Assembly: GCA_000827495.1 (NCBI GenBank)
Contig: KN817651.1
Coordinates: forward strand, 1-48,185
DNA from: Hypholoma sublateritium FD-334 SS-4
Lineage: Eukaryota; Basidiomycota; Agaricomycetes; Agaricales; Strophariaceae
Reading direction: 5' to 3'
DNA: 48,185 nt
Positions 33,221-43,770 of this stretch are shown here, piece after piece. A model generated the notes under the pieces. That model had not been told where the DNA came from. It saw only the letters and a program-made list of their open reading frames with translations, and made no database searches. The first letter of the stretch is position 1. Each line of letters starts with the position of its first letter. A program made the translations under genes and the position numbers.

Positions 33221-33775
33221 CCGTCTCTTGTCTTGGCTTGGGGAGTGGCCATGTTCAACCTGTGAGGCGCTCTGAAGCGCTTGCTCCAGAAAGCGTCTGA
33301 TTGCTTGCCAATTGCTATTGCTTGCGCTTTAAATTATGACCCATTTAGCACGTATTTGACGAATCGCTGATGGCCGGCACTGGCCGGAACCCAATTCTAC
33401 AATAAACTCCTAAAAAAGCAGGTGCTTCCACCGCGCGTTATATGCCTGGGTTGGAAATCTGGTACTTAAATCACGCGCTGAATAACGTAGAGTGCAGCTT
33501 GCAGACAACGGTTGCAGTTGCACGATGTTATTTGTGTTCTCGACAATTACATATACCTAGGCTCGCGACCAACCGGTTAATTCAAACCCCGCAAAGGGTT
33601 CGACAGAACCGGCTGGGAGGAACCGACCCGTGTTGGAGGAGTCACACTTGGTCACAGAAGACTTAGAATAATTCATGGTTCTTCGCACACACCGTACACT
33701 GTACAATACTGCTTTACTCATCTCCGCTGTCATCATCATCCTCCCACTCACTTCCCGCATTATCTGAATCTTCCT
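33221..33775. other. Intergenic region and end of an interrupted gene
   Basis: No gene is seen until about 33700-33775. There the minus strand reads EKEDSDNAGSEWEDDDDSG and stops. This is the acidic tail of the gene interrupted by the MITE next to it. Confidence 0.5.
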
Positions 33776-34416
33776 TCTCTATCTAGACTGTCCAAGGGCC
33801 GGGCCGGGTCAGGGTCGGCACTTTTTTGCTGACCCTGACCCTGACCCTCCCTTGACCCTCCTTGACCCTGGCCCTCAGGGCCGGGTCGGGGTCGGCCCGG
33901 GGTCGACCCAGGGTCAAGTACCAAAAATGCTCAGGTGTCACAGTTGAAAAGAAAATGTGTTTAAATGTAAATATAAGTAAAAGATATAGCCTAATCATTT
34001 TTGTGACTATCCTCACAGGTAAAATTCCCAGTATATATTATGCACAAGCTGCACAGACAGTGTNNNNNNNNNNNNNNNNNNNNNNNNNNNNNNNNNNNNN
34101 NNNNNNNNNNNNNNNNNNNNNNNNNNNNNNNNNNNNNNNATTTGATCAGCCCTGCCATATTAGGAAAGATGGTGGGGGCAGGGAGGGGTCTGAGAGTTCT
34201 TATTTCTAAAAAGGGACATTGTGTACAGTAATTATTTTTTGCATACCCCTTGTTTCTGGCATCTAATATGAGGGTCGACCCCGGGTCGACCCTGGGCCGG
34301 CCCTGAGGGCCGGGTCACCTAGGTGCTGACCCTGACCCCTGACCCTCAGGGCCGGGTCAGGGTCGGCCCTAGGGCCAGTGAGGGTCGGCCCGGCCCTCGG
34401 ACAGTCTATCTCTATC
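33776..34416. mobile_element. Non-autonomous hAT element (MITE) with a perfect 8-bp target duplication
   Basis: The element spans 33784-34408. Its ends are inverted repeats: TAGACTGTCCAAGGGCCGGG at the left and TAGACTGTCCGAGGGCCGGG as the reverse complement of the right. It is flanked on both sides by TCTCTATC (33776-33783 and 34409-34416), an exact 8-bp duplication, which is the hallmark of hAT transposition. Both ends carry runs of GACCCTGACCCT or GGGTCAGGGTCGG units and GGGTCGACCC palindromes. No transposase is encoded in the visible part. A run of Ns at 34064-34139 hides part of the interior, so the true length is unknown. Confidence 0.88.
34064..34139. other. Assembly gap (76 Ns)
   Basis: This run of unknown bases lies inside the hAT MITE, probably where short repeats prevented assembly. 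Confidence 0.95.
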
Positions 34417-34900
34417 TCGACCTCGTCCATGTCCAGATCAACATCCTCAGATGTCAAACGAGGTAATGTTGGCTCGTTTTCAGAACTTTTCACCATGAAC
34501 AACTTCGTTCAAAATCCCTTCCAGCTCGCTCGGTTCTTCAAACACATGGCTCATTTCAACATCACTGTCATCGTTGATGAGTTGAATCTCATCGTCGACT
34601 GTAGATTTCAGGGGTGGAAGGTCTGGTGCAGGGGCCGGGATGGGCATTGGGGACTGTGCTGGTGGCTGGTGGCGGCGGGTCTGTGTTCACTGGTGCGCCT
34701 GTAAGATATTCCTCTGCCAAAGCGGAAACAGGCTTCATCTGACGTCGCTTCTGTAGGCTGTGAAAAGCCTTATTGAAGTCATGAATAGGACCTTTGGCGC
34801 CTTCTGCAAGGTGCTGCAACCCTACCCCAATTACATCCTTCACAACCTCGTCATCATCAAGCATGCGTCCGGGTTGCACTCTGTGCCTCGTGCCAGGCAA
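34417..34900 (-). pseudogene. Unrecognised gene fragment with an acidic tail, interrupted by the MITE
   Basis: Minus-strand pieces with good protein character are: LDDDEVVKDVIGVGLQHLAE, FNKAFHSLQKRRQMKPVSAL and AEEYLTG (about 34890-34700), then SPMPIPAPAPDLPPLKSTVD, NDDSDVEMSHVFEEPSELEG and ILNEVVHG (about 34660-34490), and DVDLDMDEVEIEI (about 34450-34417). The last piece would run on through one copy of the target duplication into the acidic stretch at 33775-33700. Frames change between pieces at plausible splice sites, but I could not fix all junctions. The family is not recognised. Upstream of about 34900 the minus strand loses coding character. Confidence 0.4.
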
Positions 34901-35111
34901 TCCATATGCAGCCTATCTTACCTTCGGGAGCTCACCTTATTACTATCGTCAACTCCCACCCAGCTCCTCATCACCGGTATACCTTAGCCAGCATTACTAC
35001 CCATGGCAGTATATTCCAGCCACACAATCGCAACCTCCGCAACAGGCCCGAACCCAGCCGGATGCGCCAAAACCACATCTCGGCGGGCCTTCAGCATCCT
35101 CTCAGCCGTGA
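34880..35111 (+). pseudogene. Pro/Gln/Tyr-rich C-terminal fragment on the opposite strand
   Basis: The plus strand from about 34900 reads PYAAYLTFGSSPYYYRQLPP, then VYLSQHYYPWQYIPATQSQP and a Pro/Gln-rich end with a stop at 35111. It looks like the disordered C-terminus of a real protein. It meets the minus-strand fragment at about 34900, where both lose sense, which suggests a breakpoint. No family is recognised. Confidence 0.3.
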
Positions 35112-35609
35112 ATCTGACGCATACATCTTGTATTTAGATACTTAATTTCACAGCTGAGAATGCTAAATTAAAATTTATATCAATGCTATTATTACTTCTT
35201 AGTTAAATATAGGGCGCGACGAGCAATCGACGAGTGTGAGACGAAGTGTTGACGAAGAGTGGTTGAGTGCCGTTGACATCAATTCATGTGTGTGCGGCAA
35301 ATTGAGCGATTTTTTCTAAGTCCCCGTCACAAACGTGTCACTCCTCAAACTCGGGCCCGTTCCTCCCAGTCCTTCGGCGTGATGATGGGATTTCGATGTT
35401 TGCCCCCACAATAAAACAAAACAAGTAACAAACAAACAGCGAAATCCGTCAGCACGCCGAAGGTACTGGTAGCGAGTCTAACATATACCACGCAGTTTGC
35501 CGGTTGATTTGCTTGTGCATGTTTGGCGTAGTACTAGTAGGTGTGCCACTCAAGTCTCGACCTGCTAGACATAATTTGGAAAGACATTGGAAAGACAATA
35601 ATAAAAATA
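35112..35609. other. Intergenic, nothing recognised
   Basis: AT-rich sequence with no protein-like frame. It includes the 3' side of the membrane-protein gene that begins at 35610. Confidence 0.5.
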
Positions 35610-36394
35610 TCAGGGCCTTCCACACTCGTCACTGTGTGCCTTGATCCACTCCCTTTTCCTCTGTTGCCTGTATGCCTGAATTATAAAACTAAGAAGGAAA
35701 AACAGTGCGACACCAGCGGTTGTTGCTCCCAAAGTAAGGGCCACCTCCTTTGAACGGGTATGAGTCGGTGTTCGATGGACGATGTTTGGACTTGAAGTGT
35801 TTGGTGCAGCACCGGCACTTGACACGGCATACCCACAGAAGGTTAAGGGCATTTCTCCAGAAAAACCACTGTAACTAACAGAAATCCGGTGATTTCCAGA
35901 TGTCAATTGGGTGTCAAAGGGAATAAGAGTGTTGTCCGTTATTCCCGTGGTCGAGGTACCATCAATTGCATATGTTATGGTTGCGGGTGGTAACTTGGAC
36001 TGACCGTCGACAGGACAGCCAAACCAAGTAAATGAATTTCCTATGAAGCCGTTCCTCATTACAAAATAGCCACCAAATTAGTGCGAAACGTACCAGTAAC
36101 GTTAAGGTCTATCACCGCGCCGTTTATGTTCGTTTGAACTCCAGAAAGGGTCGCTGTGGCGTTTGTCGAGACCCAGTCCAGCCCAAACGCCGTCGAGTTG
36201 TTGATTAGCATGAACAGGTTTTCCCCTGCTGAATCACTGGCAGAAGGCATAATAGAAGGTAGGTACTGAATAAAATCGACCCATAGTTGAGCTGTGGAGT
36301 TAGATCCAGTGACTATTATAGCAACTGTGTGCGTCCCATTTGAAAGTTCATGGCCTTGACAGAGTACCCCGACATGGGTTGAAGACGTTGCGAA
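35610..36394 (-). pseudogene. Single-pass membrane protein, 5' end removed at the hAT junction
   Basis: Two exons remain: 36394-36094 (open at its 5' edge) and 36040-35610, with a 53-base intron. The extracellular part is Ser/Thr/Asn-rich with many N-glycosylation sites and strand-like repeats: HELSNGTHTVAIIVTGSNST, AQLWVDFIQYLPS, then GNSFTWFGCPVDGQ, ITYAIDGTSTTGITD and GNHRISVSYSG. A membrane segment TLGATTAGVALFFLLSFIIQ is followed by a basic stop-transfer YRQQRKREW and a short tail. This matches a basidiomycete family of single-pass proteins with paired carbohydrate-binding-like beta domains. The upstream exon is lost exactly at 36394/36395, where the hAT terminal repeat begins. The missing half is not on the other side of that transposon. 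Confidence 0.6.
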
Positions 36395-36570
36395 TAGGGC
36401 TGCCACCCGGAACCGTCTGTCGACGGCAGACGGGTGCCGTCATACGGGGGCGGGTACCGTCCCGGCAAGGGCTGCGGCATCCATACACACGGCCCGGCCG
36501 CGACCTTTCCGACACCCGTTTACAGCCGTGTAACATACGGCCGTGTGCGGCCGTACACGGCTTGATTTGA
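36395..36570. repeat. hAT left end with inverted and subterminal repeats
   Basis: After the terminal repeat come many CCGTC, ACGGG and CGGCCGT units in both orientations. The same units fill the right end at 41185-41343. Confidence 0.65.
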
Positions 36571-37280
36571 CCTTGATTTGAGTACATATAAATATAGATA
36601 AATAAAATCAATTGATCATCGGTTCATCAATCATCGATCTCGGTCATCGATTCATCGATCATCGTCTCTCACAGCTCCAGTCACTCAGTTGCTCAGCGCT
36701 CAATCCTCGGTCACTACATGAACTTCTCCTCGTCAGTTGCGTATGCCCATGGCCCCTGTTGTCCATCGTTCGTCGTTATTCTCTTTTGTGTATAAGTGCA
36801 CTGTACACAGACGTCGAGCCTGCGTGGATTTTTGGGGTTAAGATAAGGTACTCCCTTGTGCAAACATGCATATGGGAGCAGCAGGGCGTGGACTGCAACC
36901 GCTAGTCTCTCTAGTCTGACTCATAAGGTCCGCTGACTACCCTAAACGTGCCCGCTAACTGGAAGTGAGGTCCAGTAACATACCTTTGGGGCGATATATG
37001 AGGTGTGATTCAGCCATCTCTACACTATGCAGTGGTTAGTGCTTACTGACCCCTGTTTCCAGATAATTCTGAGATGTTCGGCGCGATTCTCTACCTTTAA
37101 TCTCTCCTTAAGTTTCATTCCAGGAACTGAGGCCACAGGCTGTAATTCAATATGTAGCAAGCCTTAAGAACCAGCTTTTGCAGTTCAATCTGACTGCGTA
37201 CGTGCAATAAATTCAAGGCTGAGGATTGTATGATGCATGTTGCGCAAGCGATGTACCTGGAGAGCTCCTCGTTGTTATCA

Positions 37281-37290
37281 TACTATATAA
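37281..37290 (+). promoter_or_regulatory. TATA box of the hAT transposase gene
   Basis: ACTATATAAA lies 76-85 bases upstream of the start codon at 37366. It is the best TATA match in the 970 bases between the left terminal repeat and the gene; the rest of that leader (36571-37365) shows no other gene. Confidence 0.5.
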
Positions 37291-37365
37291 ACTGGGTCCC
37301 ATTTGCGTCGAAATCTCCAACCCGTTTCCCTCCAATCGGGCCCCCATTTTTTATTCTCATTCTCT

Positions 37366-40300
37366 ATGTCTAACGAACAGTGCGCTGTCGACGTTCTCGG
37401 ACACCTCAAGGACGCCTCCGAGATTGAGTGGTTCAATGATCCAGATGACACCGAGCCGCTTCCTCGTACTATATCTGCTTCTACAAGTACCGCCGCAGTC
37501 AATACCGTCCCAGACAGTGAGCCTGTTGCTCGTGAAGGTCAGTAGTTTGTTCGAGTATTTTTGTTAATATTCAAACTTATTGGATTATTTTTTTTGTAGG
37601 TCGGGGATGTCGTCGTAAGGACACAACCCGCCTTACTGCTGGACTTCTAGCCGAGAAACTCAATGACAATGGTCTTCCCCGATCGACTCGACGTGCCCGA
37701 ACATCTGCCAAAAAGCCAATTGTTCCGAAGAGCAATGAAGATATGACCAGCGGCGGTGAGCCGCAAATCAACGTGGCTAACCTGGTGGACAACAACGACA
37801 GCGACCTTGATACTCAATATGTTGCATCCGATGATGGCGATACAACGGACGACGACTCTGACATCTACGAAAGCGACTCGGAACGTCTCCTGACAAACGT
37901 TGAGGTATTCCTTATAACTATGGCCAATGATTTGTGTATTGTACTGAAATATCCATAGCTTGCCGACACCTTGACGTCCAAGACTGTTCCGCTCACGTCG
38001 ACCGGTGCCACAAAACGTCGAAAGTCGAACAAGGGAAAGGCCGGACCAAAGAAGAAATCTCGCACTGGTGGTTCTGCTGGAAATGAATCTTCCGAAGCGC
38101 GTGAAGGATCGCGCCAGCTTGGTCAGAGTGGATCTGCAAGCAGTGTTACTACATCTTTGGTATTATCTTTCTTTTTAAAAATTTCTGTACTTTGTCTAAC
38201 GTCTCCCTTCAGGCTGGCCTGCTTCCGTCAGTCAGCAAAACTCCTTCGCTGAGCAGCCTTGCACCTTCGGTAAGTCACCAGTCACTCAGAAGTATAAATG
38301 TTCTAACCTCCCATTATTTCCGATTGAGCAGATGGAGGGCAAGAAAAACTTCATATATCTGTTCTATGAGCGTGTTGCCGCCGACAGCGATGGCAGTTCT
38401 GTGCCTGACGCAAAATACTACAAGTGCTGGCACGGATCAAGGAAGACATTTAAGCTAACTAAAGCAATGCGATATAGCTTGACCAGTATGTCTCATTACT
38501 ATAATTGCGCTTGTACTCATTATCATCTGATTTTAATCTTTAGATATGATAACCCACTTATCATCCAAATTTCCGGCAATGCGTGAACTATATTTGTCTT
38601 TGCAGGCCCGCGACTTGCTTCCTACGCCGTTCGAAGTCCTTATTGCAACAGCTTCACCGGATATATCTGAAGTCGACGTCAATAATCACTTGAAATCTTT
38701 GAAAATTGCAGCAACGTCATCAGGGATTCAATCCGCATTCGAAAAGCAAGTATCTGTAAGTCATGGTTTCACATCTTGAGATTACCGTGATCATCATACT
38801 CTTAAAGTCCGCATTCAGTCAATCCGAGTTCGAAACAATCCTCGCTGAATGGATTATCTCGTGTGACCAACCCTTCGATCAAGTTGAGCACCCAGCATTC
38901 CGCAGACTTCTAAACTATGTGTCCGCCTCTACACGTAAGCCGTTGGCGATTCCCGGACGTACAACTATCAGGAAGCGTGTCATGAAGCTCGGAGAAGATA
39001 CGATTGAGTCAATGCAGAAGATGTTTCATGTAACGTCTCTTGTTTTATTTTTACCTCACCGTATACTGAAACTATCTGCTAGTCGCTCAAATCCAAGGTG
39101 GCCATATCATTGGACATGTGGACGTCACCTAATCAGCATGCTTTTATCGCAATTGTTGCACATTATGTTAACAATGAGGGCGAGCACGGTATGTTTATCT
39201 CATGTATTTTTATACATCACCAGAAGGTGTTGCTTATAGACGATTCTTCAGAGGAGCTTATCATTGATTTCAAAGAGGTAATCGGTGATCACAGCGGCGA
39301 GAATATTGCAGACGTCGTTTGGGGTACTCTTACCCTCTATAATATCCAGGACCAGGTTCGTTTAATTAGATATTTTATCCTGCTGCTCGCTCACTGACTC
39401 TACCTCAGGTCATCTGCTTTGTTATGGACAACGCCACGAACAATGACACTATGTTACAAGGCATTGAAGCTCGTTGCCATCAGGCCGGTATTGTATTTTC
39501 TGCACAGGCTGCTCGAGGACGATGCATGCCCCATACCATACATCTTGCGGCAATTCTGGTGAGCTGATAAATGTATTGTGTCTCATATCTTCTCAACTTC
39601 GTTCTCCAAAGCTTCTCAAGGAATCAGGTGCCATCTCGGCTTCCGATGCAGAGACTGCATCCTCGTGGACAAACTATCAGGAAGTGCTGATTGATACCCT
39701 TCTCAGTCCTGATGCGGATTCCACAGATGATGGTGCGGCGACCACTCAAGACCAGGATGATAATGAGAGACCAGTGCCAGGGGTCGATACATTTGCTATT
39801 GGAAGAGTGTGTCCGTTTTTGATATCAGTGCGGAATTCTTGGCCTCATGATTCTATTTTAGCTTCGGAAAATCATACGCTTTGTTCGTTCCAGCCCTCAA
39901 CGCCGTCAAGCGTGGGCACACACTGTAACCCTCACTCACGTAAATCCCGACAGTTTCGATAGCGATCCGCACGATCCTCTCATTCTTATCCTTGATGTTC
40001 GTACACGGTGGAACTCAACCCACCAAATGCTTGGTGAGTTATGTATCCTGTTATGTTGTTTTTCTTCAACCATGACATTTTTTGTAGAGCGAGCGCTCAT
40101 GTATCGTGACTCTGTAGAGCACTTTATTGCCGCAAATCATCGTCAACTTGGTGTTTACTACCTCAGTGACAGCGATTGGGCCAGCATTGAGCTAATCTGC
40201 CAATGGCTGCGGATGTTTCGTGCAGCGACGACGCAGATGTCGACTACCAGCAAGCCCATGATTTCTACGACACACGCAATCTTCCGTGGCCTTCAGGACA

Positions 40301-41083
40301 ATTTACGCGACATCCTTCGAAATCTTCCTAATACCGTGGCACCCGGAATTGTAGCAGGTATCACGCAAGCCCACCGCAAGTTAAGCGACTATTTCACCAA
40401 GTTTGATGAGTGCCCGTACTATACTTGGGCTGCGAGTAAGTCTTTCTTACTTGATGTGCAATTATCAAACTGATAAACACATTTTTGAAGTTCTCGACCC
40501 TCGTATAACCTACGCCGAACTTGAAGCCGACTACGCCAATGATCCAGACCTGACTGCCAGCCTGGAACTTTCCAAAGCGGCTCTCTATAAGCACTTCGAT
40601 AAGTTTTATCCTGTTCCGCCATCCATAGCTCCGGGCCGCAGTGCATCGGACATCACTGCGCTGAATTTACCTCTTGCTTCGCGATCCACGCCCTCAGTCC
40701 CTACGTACGATTTCACAGCTCGATTTCGCCGCACTCAGCAGGACAGCACTTTAAACAAGCTTGATGATTACATGCGCCTTCCACCGCAAGACTTTCACTC
40801 CTGCAACCCAACACAGTGGTGGTATTCTCAGCGCCGCCGTTTTCCCAGACTTTATTTATTTGCTCGCGATGTTCTCGCTATACCAGGTTTGTTGCTCTTT
40901 TTCTCTGGTCTATATATACTAATATGTGTCTTAGGCTCTGCTGTTGCTGTAGAAAGGGTGTTCTCTAGCGGCCGAGACACCATTTCGCTACGTCGTGCAA
41001 GCCTCATGCCTGAAACCATCAGAATACTGATGATTGCCAAGCAGCACCTGAGGTTGCACCGCGAAAAAGCCCAGAACGTTTGA
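37366..41083 (+). CDS. hAT transposase, intact, 15 exons
   Basis: Exons are 37366-37537, 37600-37904, 37959-38159, 38213-38269, 38332-38485, 38544-38755, 38808-39029, 39083-39188, 39240-39355, 39409-39558, 39612-39806, 39862-40033, 40088-40435, 40491-40886 and 40935-41083. They join without a stop to 984 residues. The N-terminus is acidic and Ser/Thr-rich, then a basic KRRKSNKGKAGPKKKSR nuclear-signal-like stretch. A BED-like DNA-binding region may lie around YYKCWHGSRKTF. The RNase H-like core has the first Asp in SLDMWTSPNQHAF (Asp452), the second in CFVMDNATNND (Asp522), and VRTRWNSTHQML further on. The C-terminal dimerisation domain reads SAVAVERVFSSGRDTIS and LRRASLMPETIRILMIAKQH. Such an unbroken frame across 15 exons suggests recent activity. 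Confidence 0.88.
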
Positions 41084-41343
41084 TTTTTATATTCTCTTAC
41101 CGTTTGTTTTCTCTACTTCATGTTACGGACAACCTTATGGTACATAATGTTGCTAGAAGTACCAATATATTTTACCTGTGTTTGCATGACCGTGTGCGGC
41201 CGTATACGGCCGTCGACAGCCCGTACCCGAACCAACGGCACCTCAGAGCCAGTATGTGCCGGCCCGGCCGTCTTGATATGCTTACCGTGTATGTACCGTT
41301 TTTTTGACGGCTGTACCCGTACACGGGACGGTTGGCAGCCCTA

Positions 41344-42087
41344 CATGGTTTATCCGCCTCCCAATCCCCAAAGACGGCTGAAGAGCTAGCTCAGTATCTT
41401 GAATATGCGAATGGAATTCACTATTTGGAGCTTACTGGTTCGCTGCTTTACGCCACGCAGACGCGACCCGAAATGCAGTTCGCGGTCGGTCTCATCTCGC
41501 AGTTTGGTGGTAATCCGGGGATTCCTCACCACGAAGCTGCTAAACGGTGTCTTCGTTATTTGAAGGGCACCGCGGATTTTGTGCTCACCTTCGGGCGCAC
41601 AAGCGACGGTTCGGTTGACCTTGTCGGGTGGATGGACTCAGACTGGGCGGCGGACATCGACACACGACGGTCGGTGGGAGGCTTTATATTCGACGTGGCT
41701 GGCAGTTCCGTCAGCTGGTCATCAAAGAAGCAGCCTACCGTGTCAGTCTCAACCATGGAATCCGAGTACATGGCGTCCGCGAATGCCACAAAAGAAGCAA
41801 TTTGGCTTCGTGTACTTTTAGAGGACATGGGATTCACACAAACGACGGCAACTGTCATTCACGCGGATAATCAAGGCGCGATCGCACTGTCTCACAACCC
41901 AGTTGGACACTCACGTGCTAAACACATTGATATTTGCCACCACTTTATTAGGGAACACATTCAGAACTTGGAAATCCGGCTGGAGTATTGTTCAATGAAG
42001 GATATGTTGGCCGACATTTTCACCAAGCAATTACCTCGTGAACAATTCCAGCGTTTTCGAACGGAGTTAGGCGTGGGTGCTCCCTAA
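41344..42087 (+). pseudogene. Copia pol 3' fragment (end of reverse transcriptase and RNase H)
   Basis: The frame is open from the hAT junction to the natural stop at 42087. It begins GLSASQSPKTAEE, then YLELTGSLLYATQTRPEMQF, HHEAAKRCLRYLKGTADFVL, VGWMDSDWAADIDTRRSVGG, SSKKQPTVSVSTMESEYMAS, VIHADNQGAIAL, HSRAKHIDICHHFIREHIQN and DIFTKQLPREQF. These are the conserved C-terminal blocks of Copia polyproteins, including RNase H acidic residues (Asp in DSDWA, Glu in STMESEY, Asp in HADNQ). Everything 5' of this point is missing and replaced by the hAT right end. The LTR differs from the one at 2041-2424, so it is another Copia family. Confidence 0.85.
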
Positions 42088-42099
42088 AGATAGCTCAAC

Positions 42100-42108
42100 G
42101 AGTGGGAG
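42100..42108 (+). other. Polypurine tract of the Copia fragment
   Basis: GAGTGGGAG directly precedes the TG that starts the 3' LTR and lies 12 bases after the pol stop codon, as expected for plus-strand priming. Confidence 0.6.
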
Positions 42109-42460
42109 TGTTGAAGTTAATTATATTTCATGACTTTTACACGGACTTTACTTACCTGTAGGAGCGCGTTAGTATGCATCTCGCTACCTTTACATTTCTC
42201 GGGTGCTTTCACATGTCATGTGATATGCAGCATATCCCGAACGTTTCCGCAACGCTGGAGTTCACTCTTTACTCTCGTGAACTCCAGGTACGTAGCTAGT
42301 ATTCTATTTCTATGCTACGCTAAATATATACTCTTTACTCTCGTGAACTCCAGGGTCTCTCACCCTGTCAATCACGCCGCATTCGCACGCTGCTCGGGTG
42401 TCCGCGCCATTGTGCAGGAGTGCTCGCGTTAGTGAATCGAGACAGATTCTCAGACAAACA
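42109..42460 (+). repeat. Copia 3' LTR (end tentative)
   Basis: It starts TGTTGAAGTTAATTATATTT after the polypurine tract. A 24-base unit ACTCTTTACTCTCGTGAACTCCAGG-like occurs twice, at about 42264 and 42331, as is common in Copia LTRs. The end at CAGACAAACA (42460) is chosen only because it fits TG..CA ends and a usual length of about 350 bp. No 5' LTR exists here for comparison. Confidence 0.55.
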
Positions 42461-43340
42461 GACTCATACCAGGGAGTACCGCACACTGTAGATTTCTTAT
42501 ACTGGTTGTAGAGCGTCGCTCGATCCTAGTTAAGATCTCTCTCTGCTGGGGTTTTGTTTTGTTTTGAGAGATTCAAGTCTAGACCCACAGTCAGCCTCTT
42601 ATCGGGAGCGGCAGGCGCCTGCAGGTCATTGTGTTCCCACTGCTTTTGTGCATAAGATTCAGTCCCTTTTCCCAGTGTGTGACTGCTTGGCCAGTACGCC
42701 CAGAGGCAGTGCAGGCCTGGTGGATGGGTTAGGGTGGCGGCGAGGCGAACGGGGCGCAGGGTGTGGGAAAGCCTATCCGTGTCCGAGGTACCAAGGTCTA
42801 TCAGCTCAGCGAGACAGGTTGTGTGTTTGGTGAGATATAGCATAGATGCAGCATATCAGACATATTCAGCGCGAGGCCATAATGACTGCATGTGCCAGTG
42901 AGGGAGACGAAGCGCGGACCTCAGGTGCAACGGTTACTGCAGCGCACAGTTGGGCAGCACACGCGCCTCACCCGGGACTCACGCACCACACCACCGCTCA
43001 CCTGCGGCGGCGCGCTTCCGTCAGTCAGTCTGCATAGTATGTAATGAGGGACGAGATCATGCAGTCCAAGCTCATTCACGGGCCGCACTCCTGGCTGTGT
43101 GTGTGGGCCGTGGCCGTCGCGCTGACGTGACCCGGCGTTGTGCCTGCGTATATGGTGCTTGTGCCCGCGTTCATGGAGATGACGCTGCGCTGGCTCTACG
43201 GCGTCGTCGTGGCGGCGGCACGTGCACGTGCGGCACTTGCCCACATGGCGTTCGTCAAGAAGCAGGAGCTGAAGCACATGCATGAGGAGCACCGCGAGCT
43301 TCATGGGTGCAGCCATTGGGATGGATCTTGAATGTAAATG
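42461..43340 (+). pseudogene. Possible membrane-protein remnant in otherwise empty DNA
   Basis: At about 43042-43120 and 43140-43331 the plus strand reads QSKLIHGPHSWLCVWAVAVAL, then after a stop VPAYMVLVPAFMEMTLRWLY, GVVVAAARARAALAHMAFVK and KKQELKHMHEEHRELHG. The hydrophobic segments followed by a charged helix are protein-like, but a stop codon interrupts and no family is recognised. The minus strand is also open here but is His/Arg-rich, as expected of a shadow. The part at 42461-43040 shows nothing. Confidence 0.25.
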
Positions 43341-43544
43341 GAAATAAAAGTAACAAAACAAAGAGGCAGTGCGTTACCGCTTGTACGGGCGCCTAAATTT
43401 AACAATGTGTCGATTGTCGTGCTTCGGTATGGTGGTCCGTTTGGGGAAAAATTCCAGAAACATCTTCCCTCACCCCAGAAACATTTTGTATTATACCTGG
43501 ACTACATATTTTAGCTGTTATAGCTTTGCACAATAATATTCAAG

Positions 43545-43770
43545 GTGCACCTAATAACATTTCCAGCACGCAGAATTACATTTCAAGTGCGCGTGAAAAC
43601 ATTGCAGTGCACCGATTTTGTTTTCAGTGCGCGTGAAAACATTTCGAGGTGCATAAGTAAATTTTGAAGTGCGCGGAAATACATCCTGATGCGCCGATTT
43701 ATTTATGAAGTGCGCAGAAAAACATTGAGTGCGCAGATTTTTCTTTTAGGTGCGCCAAAACATTTGTGAT
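43545..43770. repeat. Degenerate tandem repeat with unit (A/G)GTGCGC-GAAAACATT
   Basis: About eight imperfect units of roughly 25-35 bases follow each other. Each has GTGCGC or GTGCAC, then usually GAAAACATT or GAAATACAT, then T-rich sequence. Two units share the exact block GTGCGCGTGAAAACATT at about 43590 and 43628. Confidence 0.6.

Larger units (their letters stand above)
36395..41343 (+). mobile_element. Complete hAT transposon, 4.95 kb
   Basis: The left end starts TAGGGCTGCCACCCGGAACC and the reverse complement of the right end starts TAGGGCTGCCAACCGTCCCG. The terminal inverted repeat is about 15 bp with an 11-base exact tip. Related subterminal sequences, CCGTGTGCGGCCGTACACGG at about 36540 and CCGTGTGCGGCCGTATACGG at about 41190, probably bind transposase. 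It encodes one intact transposase. The 8 bases outside each end differ (GTTGCGAA on the left, CATGGTTT on the right), so there is no target duplication, and the two flanks come from different sequences. Confidence 0.85.

Noticed and set aside
36059..36406. An ATG at the 5' edge of the membrane-protein fragment as its true start
   Set aside because: No signal peptide precedes the beta-domain sequence, and the frame continues into the hAT end, so the gene is truncated rather than short.
42921..43361. A 146-residue minus-strand frame
   Set aside because: It is His/Arg-rich and antisense to more protein-like plus-strand pieces; no motif supports it.
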